Shown: positions 49,754-60,308, counted from the first letter of the stretch. The stretch: 64,000 bases of DNA from an uncultured Fibrobacter sp. (GCA_946414025.1 CAMKMX010000008.1:1-64000); one strand, 5' to 3'. The notes: generated from the sequence alone by a model not told the origin. Made by a program: numbers and translations.

Positions 49754-52405
49754 CTATTCCTCCGAAGAGTCGTCCTCCACCTGAACGCCTTCCACGTGGT
49801 CGAAGGTCTCCTTGGCGATGGCGCTGTCCTGCTCGATGTCTTCCACGCTGGGGAGAGCGGTAGCGTCCTGCACCACATCGCCTTCGCGGAGGCTGATGGC
49901 CTTCACGCCCTGGGCGTTACGGCCCGTGAGGCGGATGTCGGCAGCCTTGATGCGAATCACCTGGCCTTCGCGGCTGGTGATAATCAGGTCGTAGTCGTCA
50001 GCGACGCTTTCTACGAACACGGCAGGACCGATCTTGTCGGTGACCTTCAGGTTGATAACGCCCTTGCCGCCACGACGGGTAATGCGGTAAGTGCCGGGCT
50101 CGCTGCGCTTGCCGAAACCGTTTTCGGTAATGGTCAGCACCTTGTTACCCGCCTTGAGCCACAGGAGCGAAATCACCTCGTCGCCTTCGGCAAGCTTGAT
50201 ACCGCGCACGCCGTGGGTTCCACGGCCCATGGGGCGGAAGCAGGTAATGGGGAACGTCAGGGCCTGGCCGTTCCGGGTGGCAAGCATCAGCAGGTCCTTC
50301 GGGATCGGGCGGCCTTCAACATCTTCGGAACCGTCCTCCCCTTCGGCCACTTCAGCTTCGACGGCCTCGGCGGCCTGTTCAACGGCATCGTCAGCGTCGT
50401 TTGCATTCAGCGAAGCCTTGTATTCCTCTTCGGTCATGCCCACCAGCTGCACCTTCACCAGTTCGTCATCTTCGTCCAGGCGGATGGCGTTCACGCCGGC
50501 CTTGCGGGGGCGGCTGAACAGGGTCAGGTCCATCTTGTTGATGATACCCTTCTTGGTGGCAAACACCAGGCAGAAGAACCCGCCGAACTTGCGCACCGGC
50601 ACAATGGCCTGTACCTTTTCGCCTTCGGTAAGTCCCACGAAGTTGATGATGGGGCGGCCCTTGCCGTTGCGGGTGCCTTCGGGCAGGCGGTAAACCTTGG
50701 TCCAGTAGGCACGGCCCTTGTTGGTGAACACCAGCAGGTAGCTGTGGGTCGATGCCGTGAAAATCTGGTCCACGTTATCCTCGTCCTTGAGGGTCGCACC
50801 GATAATTCCCTTGCCACCGCGGTTCTGGGCCTTGAAGGTATCAATGGGCAGGCGCTTGATGTAGCCTTCCTTGCTCAAGGTAATCACCTGTTCCTCTTCG
50901 GCAATCAGGTCTTCGTAGTCCAGGTCATCTACAGAATCTTCGATGCTGGTGCGGCGTTCGTCGCCGAACTTGGCCACCACGGCATCCAGCTTTTCAAGCA
51001 CGATGGCGATACGGCGTTCCCGCTTGGCGAGAATGTCCTTCAGGTCGGCCACGGTGGCGATAAGCTCGTTGTATTCCGCTTCCAACTTTTCCAAGTTCAG
51101 GCCGGTGAGCTGGGCAAGACGCATATCCACAATGGCCTGGGACTGGATGTCGTCCAGGTTGAAGCGGGCCTGCAGGTTCTGCTTCGCCAACTCCGTAGTC
51201 TTGCTGTTCTTGATAATCTGCACCACCTCGTCGATATTCTGGGTGGCAATACGCAGACCCTCGATAATGTGGAGGCGAGCTTCCGCCTTCTTCAAGTCGA
51301 ACTGGGTGGCGCGGGTAATCACGTCCATACGGTGGTCCACGTACACCTGAATCAGCTCCTTGAGGGTCAAAAGCTTGGGCAGGTTGTTCACCAGGGCCAG
51401 GTTGTAGATGCTGAAGGTGGTCTGCAACTGGGTGTTCTTGTACAGGTTGTTCAGCACCACTTCGGCAACGGCGTCACGACGCAGTTCAATCACAATCCGC
51501 ATGCCTTCGCGGTTGGATTCGTCGCGGATGTCGGTAATGCCGTCCACGCGCTTCTCGCGGACCAGTTCCGCAATCTTCTTGCAGAGTTCCGCCTTGTTCA
51601 CCATGTAAGGGATCTCGGTCACCAGAATGCGGGGCTTGCCCTTGCTGTCGGTTTCCACCTCGGTACGGGCGCGCACACGCACACGGCCGTGCCCTGTCAG
51701 GTAGGCGTCACGGATACCCGCACGTCCACAAATCACCGCCCCCGTAGGGAAGTCCGGGCCCGTCACCAGCTGCAGCAGGTCCTCGTCGGGAATTTCGGGA
51801 TTTTCAGCCACCGCGTGGATGGCGTTTGCAATTTCGCGCAGGTTGTGGGGAGCCATGGAAGTGGCCATACCCACGGCGATACCCGTAGTGCCGTTCACCA
51901 GCATGTTGGGGAGCGCAGACGGAAGCACCAGCGGCTCTTCCAGGGACTCGTCGTAGTTGGGGCCCATGTCTACGGTGTCCTTTTCCAGATCCTCCAGCAT
52001 CAGAGCGCCCAGGTTGTTCATCTTCGCTTCGGTGTAACGCATGGCGGCGGCACCGTCACCGTCGATAGAGCCGAAGTTACCCTGACCGAACACCAACGGG
52101 TAGCGCAGGGAGAAGTCCTGGGCCATGCGGACCAGGGTCTCATAAACAGCGGAGTCTCCATGAGGGTGGTACTTACCGATAACGTCACCCACGATACGGG
52201 CGCTCTTGACCGTCGGCTTGTTGGGGACCACGCCCAGCTTATGCATACTGAACATGACGCGGCGGTGCACCGGCTTGAACCCGTCTCGGGCATCGGGCAA
52301 GGCACGGGCCACAATCACGCTCATAGAGTAGCGCAAGTAGCAATCCTGCATGTCCTTCTCAATCAGGCTCTTGAACTGCGTTCCTGGTACCAATTCTTCT
52401 GACAT
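49754..52405 (-). CDS. gyrA: DNA gyrase subunit A
   Basis: DARDGFKPVHRRVMF, HGDSAVYETLVRMAQ, QNRGGKGI GyrA-box. Confidence 0.95.
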   Translation of the reverse strand: MSEELVPGTQFKSLIEKDMQDCYLRYSMSVIVARALPDARDGFKPVHRRVMFSMHKLGVVPNKPTVKSARIVGDVIGKYHPHGDSAVYETLVRMAQDFSLRYPLVFGQGNFGSIDGDGAAAMRYTEAKMNNLGALMLEDLEKDTVDMGPNYDESLEEPLVLPSALPNMLVNGTTGIAVGMATSMAPHNLREIANAIHAVAENPEIPDEDLLQLVTGPDFPTGAVICGRAGIRDAYLTGHGRVRVRARTEVETDSKGKPRILVTEIPYMVNKAELCKKIAELVREKRVDGITDIRDESNREGMRIVIELRRDAVAEVVLNNLYKNTQLQTTFSIYNLALVNNLPKLLTLKELIQVYVDHRMDVITRATQFDLKKAEARLHIIEGLRIATQNIDEVVQIIKNSKTTELAKQNLQARFNLDDIQSQAIVDMRLAQLTGLNLEKLEAEYNELIATVADLKDILAKRERRIAIVLEKLDAVVAKFGDERRTSIEDSVDDLDYEDLIAEEEQVITLSKEGYIKRLPIDTFKAQNRGGKGIIGATLKDEDNVDQIFTASTHSYLLVFTNKGRAYWTKVYRLPEGTRNGKGRPIINFVGLTEGEKVQAIVPVRKFGGFFCLVFATKKGIINKMDLTLFSRPRKAGVNAIRLDEDDELVKVQLVGMTEEEYKASLNANDADDAVEQAAEAVEAEVAEGEDGSEDVEGRPIPKDLLMLATRNGQALTFPITCFRPMGRGTHGVRGIKLAEGDEVISLLWLKAGNKVLTITENGFGKRSEPGTYRITRRGGKGVINLKVTDKIGPAVFVESVADDYDLIITSREGQVIRIKAADIRLTGRNAQGVKAISLREGDVVQDATALPSVEDIEQDSAIAKETFDHVEGVQVEDDSSEE

Positions 52406-52417
52406 TCGATCTTCCTC

Positions 52418-53239
52418 TTAGTGGTTGGTGGTTTCCACCAACATCTCGTTTATTACTTTCAAACTTTCTTCGTCCGTCTGGTCTATGCGGTGAGGCGTGA
52501 CGGTGGCATAGCCCTGTTCCAGCAGGTAGTCGTCGCTATCCGCGGGCTGCTCGTTCCACAACTTTTCACCGTCCAGCTGCCACAGGCCATTCTCGTGACC
52601 GTAGTGGTCCGTAAACATTCCAACGGCCATCTTCGCTGCCCTAAATCCCTTGAAGGTTTCGACGGTAGCCTTTGGAAAATTCACGTTCCAGAAAACGCCC
52701 TTGGGAATTGCCCCGTAAAGACGCTCCTTCACCACCTTCGCGGCAAAATCCGCCGCCGTCTGCAACAATTCCGCACCTGTCCCCCGGAGTGAAAGGGCAA
52801 TACCCGGCACCCCCCAGAGAGCAGATTCGCGGGCTCCGGCCACGGTCCCCGAATAGAGGGACGACACCCCGGAATTCTCGCCCACGTTCACTCCCGAAAA
52901 ACACACGTCAAAGGCCCCTGCCAAAGGCCCTAGACCGGCCCCCTCGGTAGATAGCCCGTAAAGGGCGAAATGCCCCAGGGCAAACTTCACGCAGTCAGCC
53001 GGCGTCCCGTCCATGGAATAGGCCCTGGCAGAACCAGCCGCCTCCCCTAGGTCCACCACCTTCAGCGAAAGCCCGCGACGCACCGTAAAGGCGTGAGAAA
53101 CCCCGCTCTGCTCATGTTCCGGAGCAAAGACGAACACCTCCCCGTAGGGGGAAAGGGCGCGGGCCAAAGCGCAAATATTCTCGCTCTGAACACCGTCGTC
53201 GTTGGTGATCAGAATACGGGGTTTCGGGGTATCTTGCAT
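52418..53239 (-). CDS. surE: 5'/3'-nucleotidase SurE
   Basis: RILITNDDGVQSENICALARAL, APEHEQSGVSHAFT, SGVNVGENSG. Confidence 0.93.
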   Translation of the reverse strand: MQDTPKPRILITNDDGVQSENICALARALSPYGEVFVFAPEHEQSGVSHAFTVRRGLSLKVVDLGEAAGSARAYSMDGTPADCVKFALGHFALYGLSTEGAGLGPLAGAFDVCFSGVNVGENSGVSSLYSGTVAGARESALWGVPGIALSLRGTGAELLQTAADFAAKVVKERLYGAIPKGVFWNVNFPKATVETFKGFRAAKMAVGMFTDHYGHENGLWQLDGEKLWNEQPADSDDYLLEQGYATVTPHRIDQTDEESLKVINEMLVETTNH

Positions 53240-53269
53240 GCGCCCTAAAAGATAGCAAAAAACTATCTT

Positions 53270-54025
53270 TTGGACATGTACACGGAACCGAAATTTTTGG
53301 CCATGAAGGACAAGTCCAAGGCCAAGCGGATGGCCGAACTCCTGCGGGTCATCATCTTGCAATTGGGCGACGACGTGCCCCGCGCCAGGCGGGAATTCGA
53401 GACCTACGCCGGCTGGATGAAACTGCCCGAAGGAGAACGCCTAGTAGGCAAGAACCAGGCCCAGATGATTGACCTGTACAAGACGTTTCGCACGCGGGCG
53501 GGCCTCGGGTTCGAACGGGATGTTTACCTGGAGCAGGAACCGGGGGACCGCGAAACACCAAACGAGAAGCCCATCCCCTTCGCCGTGCTGGTGCACAACC
53601 TGCGGAGCGCCTTCAACGTAGGCGCCATCATCAGGAGCACGGACTGCTTCGGTCTCGAAGGAGTCCACCTGAGCGGCTACAGCTGCGGCCCCGACCACGT
53701 GACGGTAAAAAGTGCTGCCCGAGGCTGCCAGGAATGGATTCCCATCAAGCGCTGGGAAAGCCCCATGGATTGCATCAAGTGGCACAGGGAAAACGGCTAC
53801 GAAATCATCGCACTTGAAACCGGCGAAGACATTCCAAGCATTACCGAAGTGAAATGGCCCGAAAAGGGGCTCATCATCCTCGGGAACGAGGAACTGGGAA
53901 TCGCCCCCGAACTCATGGAACAGGCCACCCTGAAGGTGACCATCCCCATGGCAGGGCGCAAGGCCAGCATGAACGTGGCAGGAGCATTCGCCATCATGGC
54001 GTTCTGCTTGAGGAACAGAAATTGA
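53270..54025 (+). CDS. TrmH/SpoU-family RNA methyltransferase
   Basis: VLVHNLRSAFNVGAIIRSTDCFG, LGNEELGIAPELME, IPMAGRKASMNVAGAFAIM. Confidence 0.93.
   Translation: MDMYTEPKFLAMKDKSKAKRMAELLRVIILQLGDDVPRARREFETYAGWMKLPEGERLVGKNQAQMIDLYKTFRTRAGLGFERDVYLEQEPGDRETPNEKPIPFAVLVHNLRSAFNVGAIIRSTDCFGLEGVHLSGYSCGPDHVTVKSAARGCQEWIPIKRWESPMDCIKWHRENGYEIIALETGEDIPSITEVKWPEKGLIILGNEELGIAPELMEQATLKVTIPMAGRKASMNVAGAFAIMAFCLRNRN
53978..54025. repeat. 48-bp direct repeat, copy 1 (3' end of trmH-family gene)
   Basis: GCAGGAGCATTCGCCATCATGGCGTTCTGCTTGAGGAACAGAAATTGA. Confidence 0.98.
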
Positions 54026-54087
54026 TTTCTCGGTGGAAACTCTTTTTTTAATGCACTGTTCTTGTAGTCATCGGCAGAAAAAATCCA

Positions 54088-54873
54088 TTATAGCCAATTT
54101 TCTACAAATTCCCTGAACTGCAGGATTTTTTCGCTAGAGTGGACATTGAACAGCAGATGTTCGAAATCCCGCTTTTTCATGTTTAGGTCAACACTGTCTG
54201 CCACCTTCAAAAGTTCGCATTTCAAGTGAGCGCTGTCCTTGATGCCATTGCTCTTTTGCAGGAAATCGATGTTGGGTTCTGTTTGCGGCAAAAGGAACAT
54301 AGTGTCATAAAAATCCCGTCCCTTGCCACGGGACAAAAGCGCAGAAATTTTCATTGAACAAAGAATGTCATCAGGAGGGACCTGCAACGGGAAAAAGAAT
54401 CCACATCCGCTCACGTTTACCATCTGAGGCTTGTATCCAACGCCCTGATCTTCGGCTTCAATCTTCACCAGCAAACGTTCTTCCCTATGGCCACTCAGTT
54501 TCAGCGTAAAAAGCAGTTCTGGGAAATAGATGCTTCGCCGGAAAGCCGTTATCCTTTCGCTTTCCTTCTGTTTGACAACCGCATTCAATCCATTCCCTTG
54601 CAGGTAACGAATAATGTTGTCTGTAAGCAAAATAAAATCTCCCCTAGTAAGATCTTTGCAGTCAAAATCCAGGTCTTCGGAAAAACGGTCAATTTTCTTG
54701 ATTAGTCGAAGATTCGTACCTCCGATAAATGACAAGCGGCGTACATACTCCGAACTGGAGATGTAGTCCAGAATCATAAGCAGCAAATACTCCTTGAGCA
54801 TCTGCTTTGCAAACAAAGAATTACTCGCAATCTGCGGCGGGAAGAAATTTTTGATATAGTCCAAATCAACCAT
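54088..54873 (-). CDS. AbiEii-like nucleotidyltransferase toxin
   Basis: LSFIGGTNLRLIKKIDRFSEDLDFD motif; paired with AbiEi-like gene. Confidence 0.88.
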   Translation of the reverse strand: MVDLDYIKNFFPPQIASNSLFAKQMLKEYLLLMILDYISSSEYVRRLSFIGGTNLRLIKKIDRFSEDLDFDCKDLTRGDFILLTDNIIRYLQGNGLNAVVKQKESERITAFRRSIYFPELLFTLKLSGHREERLLVKIEAEDQGVGYKPQMVNVSGCGFFFPLQVPPDDILCSMKISALLSRGKGRDFYDTMFLLPQTEPNIDFLQKSNGIKDSAHLKCELLKVADSVDLNMKKRDFEHLLFNVHSSEKILQFREFVENWL

Positions 54874-55492
54874 ACAGCCTCAACAAATCTTTAACGCGCC
54901 TATTCAGCGCCTTGCTTGCAAACTTTTCCAGATAGCCTCCCAACCTTTCACGGTCAAGCGAATCCGTCATGAAATCTTCATCGAGACGAAGTGACTCAAA
55001 GTCTTCTTGCGTCTTATAAAACGGGTTCAAATACAAAAAATCCAGCAGAGCCTTTTCGGGTGTCGCCATCAAGAAATACTGACCGTTTGCCGACGGATGC
55101 TCTATAGGGTACGGCGCATAGCCAAAAAACAATGACGGCTTCAGGTTCTGGTAAACGAACTGCCCCCAGCCATTTTCGAACGAGGCTGTCTTCAGCGATG
55201 TCACGCAAGTTAGCTGCACCACGGTCTCAGGAATCATCCCGTAGAACGCAAGGGCATACTGGAGCGAGATGTAAGAAGGCTTGTAAATCTTGTTGGCAGA
55301 AAGCCTCACAAAATCAGGATTTTTCCCGAACTCCGGAAAAGAAAACCACCCCCGACGAAGCCGTACAATGTACCCTTGTCTCAGCCACCGAGTCAGGTTC
55401 ATCTGACTGAAATCAGGATACTCCGCAAGTACCTGGTTTGTCGTAAAGCACACCAACGGGGAAAAAGTCTCTTTAAACCGCAGATAATTCAT
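54866..55492 (-). CDS. AbiEi-like antitoxin
   Basis: Winged-helix-like N-terminus (LTRWLRQGYIVRLRRGWF), ATPEKALLDFLYL; 8-bp overlap with toxin. Confidence 0.82.
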   Translation of the reverse strand: MNYLRFKETFSPLVCFTTNQVLAEYPDFSQMNLTRWLRQGYIVRLRRGWFSFPEFGKNPDFVRLSANKIYKPSYISLQYALAFYGMIPETVVQLTCVTSLKTASFENGWGQFVYQNLKPSLFFGYAPYPIEHPSANGQYFLMATPEKALLDFLYLNPFYKTQEDFESLRLDEDFMTDSLDRERLGGYLEKFASKALNRRVKDLLRLYG

Positions 55493-55585
55493 TTTATTTC
55501 TTTTGTTATACAAATATATATAATTTTGGAAACAAAAGCAACATTTTTCTCGTAAAAAAGCAGTCTGAACCTCGTCAAAACGATT

Positions 55586-55633
55586 GCAGGAGCATTCGCC
55601 ATCATGGCGTTCTGCTTGAGGAACAGAAATTGA
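55586..55633. repeat. 48-bp direct repeat, copy 2
   Basis: Identical over 48 bp to 53978-54025. Confidence 0.98.
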
Positions 55634-55774
55634 CAGCAAAGACAGCTCCAACCGAGAAGCAATCGGATTTCCGTCCGTTTAGAACAAAGAAGCACCTGCA
55701 TCCCCCTCTTTGTCACTTCGGCTCCGGGTCGGGGTGATATGAGTTTGAGGCGAGGATGACAACGAAAAAAAAAA

Positions 55775-57187
55775 TCAAACATTCATCAAGTGACGACGCC
55801 ACTTGCCGCCAACCCAACGGCGCCAGAAAATAATGGGCGCGGTACTGTAGACCGCCACCACCGCAATCCAGGCGTAATGGGCCGGCAGTTGGAACACATA
55901 AGCGGAAAGGTAAAGCGCTCCCGCCACGCACCAGTTCATGATGGCGCTGGCGAACATGACCCACAAAGTATCCCCCGCCCCACGCAAGGCCCCCGCATAG
56001 ATGACTAACAGCACCTCCACAAAAATATACAGGGAGGCAAACCGGAGCATAAAAATACTCATGGGGCGCGCCGCATCAAAAATGGCCACAGCTTCCGCCG
56101 AAGCCTCCGCTATGTCGGGCCTGAAAATGTCGGTCAGCACGCCCGGCAAGAACACGAACAGCACTCCGGTAATCAAGGAATAGCCCCACCCTAGGCGCAA
56201 CCCCGAGTAAGTAGATCGCGTAGCGGCAGCGACATTCTTCGCCCCCACATAACGGCCCACAAGGCTTGTGGACGCGACCTCCAACCCCATCAGGGGAACG
56301 TAGGCCACCATGTCCCAGTTGAACATGACCGACGACGCCGTGGCGGGTTCGGGTCCAAGAGCGTGGAACATGAGAATCAACAGCTGGAACGCCGACATGT
56401 TCAAGAACATCTCCACTCCCGACGGAATCCCCCGCTGCAAGAGTTCTCGGGTCAAGGGCCAGCTAAAAGCAAAAGAGGAACGGGTACCAAAACGGCTGTT
56501 GTAGGACTTGCCGAAAAACTTTGCAAACAAAATAATGGTTGAAACCGCGTTCCCGATAAGGGTTCCATAGGCCGCCCCCGCCACACCCAAAGCGGGAACC
56601 GGACCGAGACCATATATCAACACAAAGTTGCAGGCCACATTCACAATCATGCCCACAAAGGCAGCCTTCATCACGATTTTCGTCTCGCCGATACCGCTAA
56701 AGAAACAGGGCGCCACGTTCCGCACCAGGTTGATGATACCGCCGAACATCAAAATATCGAAGTAGGTCTTCTGGTATTCCAGCTGGTCTGCAGCCAGATT
56801 TTCCATGCCGAAAATAAAATGCCCAAGAGGGATGGTCAGGTACAAAATGGGTACGCATACCAGCGACACGTACAGGGCCTGCATAAAGACCTTGGCACAT
56901 TCCCCATGGCGTTTTGCCCCCAGACGCTGGGCCACCATGGCAGTGGTGTAACTGATGGCCCCCGTAAAGAACATGGTGAGCGCCAGTTGCACCGCGCCAG
57001 CTCCCAGGGCCGCGTTCATCTCGGCAGGACCCAGCTTGGAGAGGAACAGGCGGTCGATAAAGGTCATGAAGGTGTCAAAGGACATGGACAGGAGCATGGG
57101 GAGTGCCACCACCAGCACATCCTTCACGTCGCCATTTTTCTTGAATTTTGAAGGCCTATAGAACTTATTGAGTATCGCACCGACCAT
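55775..57187 (-). CDS. MATE-family efflux transporter
   Basis: 12-TM pattern; ALPMLLSMSFDTFMTFIDRLFLSKLG. Confidence 0.88.
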   Translation of the reverse strand: MVGAILNKFYRPSKFKKNGDVKDVLVVALPMLLSMSFDTFMTFIDRLFLSKLGPAEMNAALGAGAVQLALTMFFTGAISYTTAMVAQRLGAKRHGECAKVFMQALYVSLVCVPILYLTIPLGHFIFGMENLAADQLEYQKTYFDILMFGGIINLVRNVAPCFFSGIGETKIVMKAAFVGMIVNVACNFVLIYGLGPVPALGVAGAAYGTLIGNAVSTIILFAKFFGKSYNSRFGTRSSFAFSWPLTRELLQRGIPSGVEMFLNMSAFQLLILMFHALGPEPATASSVMFNWDMVAYVPLMGLEVASTSLVGRYVGAKNVAAATRSTYSGLRLGWGYSLITGVLFVFLPGVLTDIFRPDIAEASAEAVAIFDAARPMSIFMLRFASLYIFVEVLLVIYAGALRGAGDTLWVMFASAIMNWCVAGALYLSAYVFQLPAHYAWIAVVAVYSTAPIIFWRRWVGGKWRRHLMNV

Positions 57188-57229
57188 ATTGGGCGACAAA
57201 TATAGTTTTTTTTCTATCTTTGTGCTACT

Positions 57230-58585
57230 ATGTTTTCACAGCTGACTGACTCTCTAGAATCTACTCTCAAGAACCTGCGCGGGCAGGGCAAGCTCACCGA
57301 AGAAAACGTCGCCGAATCGCTGCGCGAAGTGCGCCGCGCATTCCTCGAAGCCGACGTGAACTTCAACGTGACCCGCGACTTCGTTAAGGCCGTCAAGGAA
57401 AAGGCCATGGGCTCCGAAGTGCTTTCCTCGGTGACTCCCGGTCAGCAGATTGTGAAAATCATCCACGACGAACTTGTGGCCGTGATGGGTGGCGAAACCA
57501 AGGAAATCAACCTTTCCGCTCCGGCTCCGGTCGGCATCATGATGGTTGGCCTGCAGGGTTCCGGTAAGACAACCTTCGCCGGCAAAATCGCCCTCTGGAT
57601 GCGCAGCAAGAAGAAGCGCAAGCCGCTCTTGGTTGCCGCCGACGTTTACCGCCCCGCCGCTATCAAGCAGTTGCAGGTGCTCGGCAAGTCCATCGGCATT
57701 CCCGTTTACGACGAAGGCCAGGGCAATCCGGTCGAAATCATCAAGCACGGTTACCAGTACGCCAAGGACAACGGCTTTGACTTAGTGATTTACGATACCG
57801 CAGGCCGCTTGCAGATCGACGAAGAGTTGATGCAGGAACTGGAAAAGGCCCGAGACGCCGTTCACCCCGACGAAATCCTGTTCGTGGCCGACGCCATGAT
57901 CGGTCAGGAAGCGGTGAACGTGGCTGAAACCTTCTGGAACCGCCTGAACTTTACGGGCGTTTGCCTTTCGAAGATGGACGGTGACACCCGCGGCGGTGCA
58001 GCACTCAGCATCAAGAAAATGACGGGGGTACCCATCTGCTTTATCGGTGTCGGCGAAAAGCTCCCCGAAATTGAACTGTTCCACCCCGACCGTATGGCCA
58101 GCCGAATCCTCGGCATGGGCGACGTGGTGAGCCTCGTGGAAAAAGCCCAGCAGGTCATCGACGAAAAAGACGCGAAGGACCTGAAGAAGAAGATTCTCAA
58201 CAACACCTTCGACCTGAACGATTTCTTGAACCAGCTGCGCACCATCAAGAAGCTGGGCCGCATCAAGGACATTCTGAGCCTGATTCCGGGCCTGAACAAG
58301 CTCCCCATCGACCAGATTGACGAAAAGGAACTGGTTTACGTGGAAGCCGTGCTCAGCTCCATGACCCCGAAGGAACGCAAGAAACCGCAGATCCTGGACG
58401 GTAGCCGCAAGGCTCGCGTGGCCAAGGGTTCCGGTACCGAAATCGGTCGCGTGAACGCGGTGCTCAAGCAGTACGAGACCATGAAGGAAATGTTCAAGAA
58501 GGTGGGCGATTTTGCCCGCAAGCAGAACAACGGCGGACAAGTGGGGAGCAACTATACCCCGCCCAAGCAAAAGAAAAAGAAGTAA
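57230..58585 (+). CDS. ffh: Signal recognition particle protein Ffh
   Basis: GLQGSGKTTFAGKIA, DTAGRLQIDEELM, DGDTRGGAALSI. Confidence 0.97.
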   Translation: MFSQLTDSLESTLKNLRGQGKLTEENVAESLREVRRAFLEADVNFNVTRDFVKAVKEKAMGSEVLSSVTPGQQIVKIIHDELVAVMGGETKEINLSAPAPVGIMMVGLQGSGKTTFAGKIALWMRSKKKRKPLLVAADVYRPAAIKQLQVLGKSIGIPVYDEGQGNPVEIIKHGYQYAKDNGFDLVIYDTAGRLQIDEELMQELEKARDAVHPDEILFVADAMIGQEAVNVAETFWNRLNFTGVCLSKMDGDTRGGAALSIKKMTGVPICFIGVGEKLPEIELFHPDRMASRILGMGDVVSLVEKAQQVIDEKDAKDLKKKILNNTFDLNDFLNQLRTIKKLGRIKDILSLIPGLNKLPIDQIDEKELVYVEAVLSSMTPKERKKPQILDGSRKARVAKGSGTEIGRVNAVLKQYETMKEMFKKVGDFARKQNNGGQVGSNYTPPKQKKKK

Positions 58586-58629
58586 TAATGACTAGGGAGG
58601 GCGCAGCCCTCATCCACAAAAAAAATGTA

Positions 58630-58656
58630 AAAAGACCCCTAACGGGTCTTTTTTTT
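58630..58656 (+). terminator. ffh terminator
   Basis: AAAGACCCctaacGGGTCTTTTTTTT. Confidence 0.85.
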
Positions 58657-58808
58657 ATGGCTGAAACGGGCATTTTTTGGCAAAATTACAAAATCTGTAA
58701 TTTTTCGTTACTTGATGATACTTTTTGCGAAATAAAATGATAAATTAGGAAAATCAACAACAAAAACTATTTACAATTTTTGAATAAAATCAACAAAAAG
58801 GAAGATCA

Positions 58809-60308
58809 ATGGCTACAATCGACATGTCCGCAAACGCCCTCGTCACGGCCCTCAAGAAACCCCGTGACAAATTCACCAAGGAAGATATCAAGAAGTTCAT
58901 CCGTGCAAACGACATCCGCCACGTGAACTTTATGTACGCCGGCGGTGACGGCCGCCTCAAGACTCTCAACTTTGTGGTGAACGACGCCGACTACCTGGAC
59001 GAAATCCTCAGCTGCGGCGAACGCGTGGACGGCTCCTCGCTGTTCAGCTACATCGAAGCCTCCTCCTCCGACCTGTACGTAGTGCCCCGCTTCTCCACGG
59101 CATTCATGGACCCGTTTGCCACCCTCCCCACCCTCTGCCTGCTCTGCAGTTTCTTCAACAAGGATGGGCAGCCGCTGGAATCTTCTCCGGAATACACCCT
59201 CCACAAGGCCTGCGAGGCCTTCAAGAAGGAGACCGGCATGGAATTTCAGGCCATGGGCGAACTGGAATACTACGTGATTGCCGACGACACGGGCGAGTTC
59301 CCTGCCGTTGACCAGAAGGGCTACCACGAATCCGCCCCGTTTGCTAAGTTCAACGAGTTCCGCCAAAAATGCATGCTCTACATCGCCCAGGCCGGCGGTC
59401 AGATCAAGTACGGCCACAGCGAAGTGGGCAACTTCACCCAAGACGGCAAGCTCTACGAGCAGAACGAAATCGAGTTCCTCCCCTGCCCCGCCGAAGACGC
59501 GGCCAACCAGCTCACCATCGCCAAATGGATGATCCGTAACCTGGGTGCAGAATTCGGCCTAGACGTGACGTTTGCCCCGAAGATTACCGTGGGCAAGGCC
59601 GGTTCGGGCCTGCACATCCACATGCGCATCATGAAGGACGGCAACAACCAGATGCTCAAGAACGGAGTCATCAGCGATACCGCCCGCCGCGCCATCGCCG
59701 GTATGATGAAGCTCGCCCCGTCCATCACCGCGTTTGGCAACCAGAACCCCACCTCTTACCTGCGCCTGGTGCCCCATCAGGAAGCCCCCACCAACGTGTG
59801 CTGGGGCGACCGCAACCGCTCCGTGCTGGTACGCGTACCGCTGGGCTGGGCTTCCAAGACCGACCTCTGCAAGATTGCGAACCCGAACGAAAAGGGCACA
59901 AGCTACGACACCCACCAGAAGCAGACCGTGGAAATGCGTTCCCCGGACGCCAGTGCCAACGTGTACCTGCTCATGGCAGGCCTCTGCGTCGCTTGCCGCC
60001 ACGGCCTTAGCCTCAAGGACGGCCTGAAGGTGGCCGAACAGACCTACGTGAACGTGAACATCCACAAGAAGGAAAACGCGAAGCTGTTGAGCAAGCTGGA
60101 CACCCTGCCCGACAGCTGCTGGGCCAGCGCCGACTGCCTTGCCAAGCAGCGCAAGGTCTACGAGGAATTCGGCGTGTTCAGCCCCGCCATGATCGACGGT
60201 ATCATCGACCAGCTGAAGGCCTTCAAGGACAAGACGCTCCGCGCCCAGGTCACCAAGTCCAAGACCGCCATGCAGAAGCTGGTGAAGACCTACTTCTACT
60301 GCGGGTAA
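58809..60308 (+). CDS. glnA: Glutamine synthetase (GSI-like)
   Basis: MEFQAMGELEYYV, GSGLHIHMRI, NPTSYLRLVPHQEAPTNVCWGDRNRS. Confidence 0.92.
   Translation: MATIDMSANALVTALKKPRDKFTKEDIKKFIRANDIRHVNFMYAGGDGRLKTLNFVVNDADYLDEILSCGERVDGSSLFSYIEASSSDLYVVPRFSTAFMDPFATLPTLCLLCSFFNKDGQPLESSPEYTLHKACEAFKKETGMEFQAMGELEYYVIADDTGEFPAVDQKGYHESAPFAKFNEFRQKCMLYIAQAGGQIKYGHSEVGNFTQDGKLYEQNEIEFLPCPAEDAANQLTIAKWMIRNLGAEFGLDVTFAPKITVGKAGSGLHIHMRIMKDGNNQMLKNGVISDTARRAIAGMMKLAPSITAFGNQNPTSYLRLVPHQEAPTNVCWGDRNRSVLVRVPLGWASKTDLCKIANPNEKGTSYDTHQKQTVEMRSPDASANVYLLMAGLCVACRHGLSLKDGLKVAEQTYVNVNIHKKENAKLLSKLDTLPDSCWASADCLAKQRKVYEEFGVFSPAMIDGIIDQLKAFKDKTLRAQVTKSKTAMQKLVKTYFYCG

Noticed and set aside
49796-52402. 868-aa plus ORF antisense to gyrA
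   Set aside because: Low-complexity H/V/G-rich translation with no domain; gyrA is unambiguous
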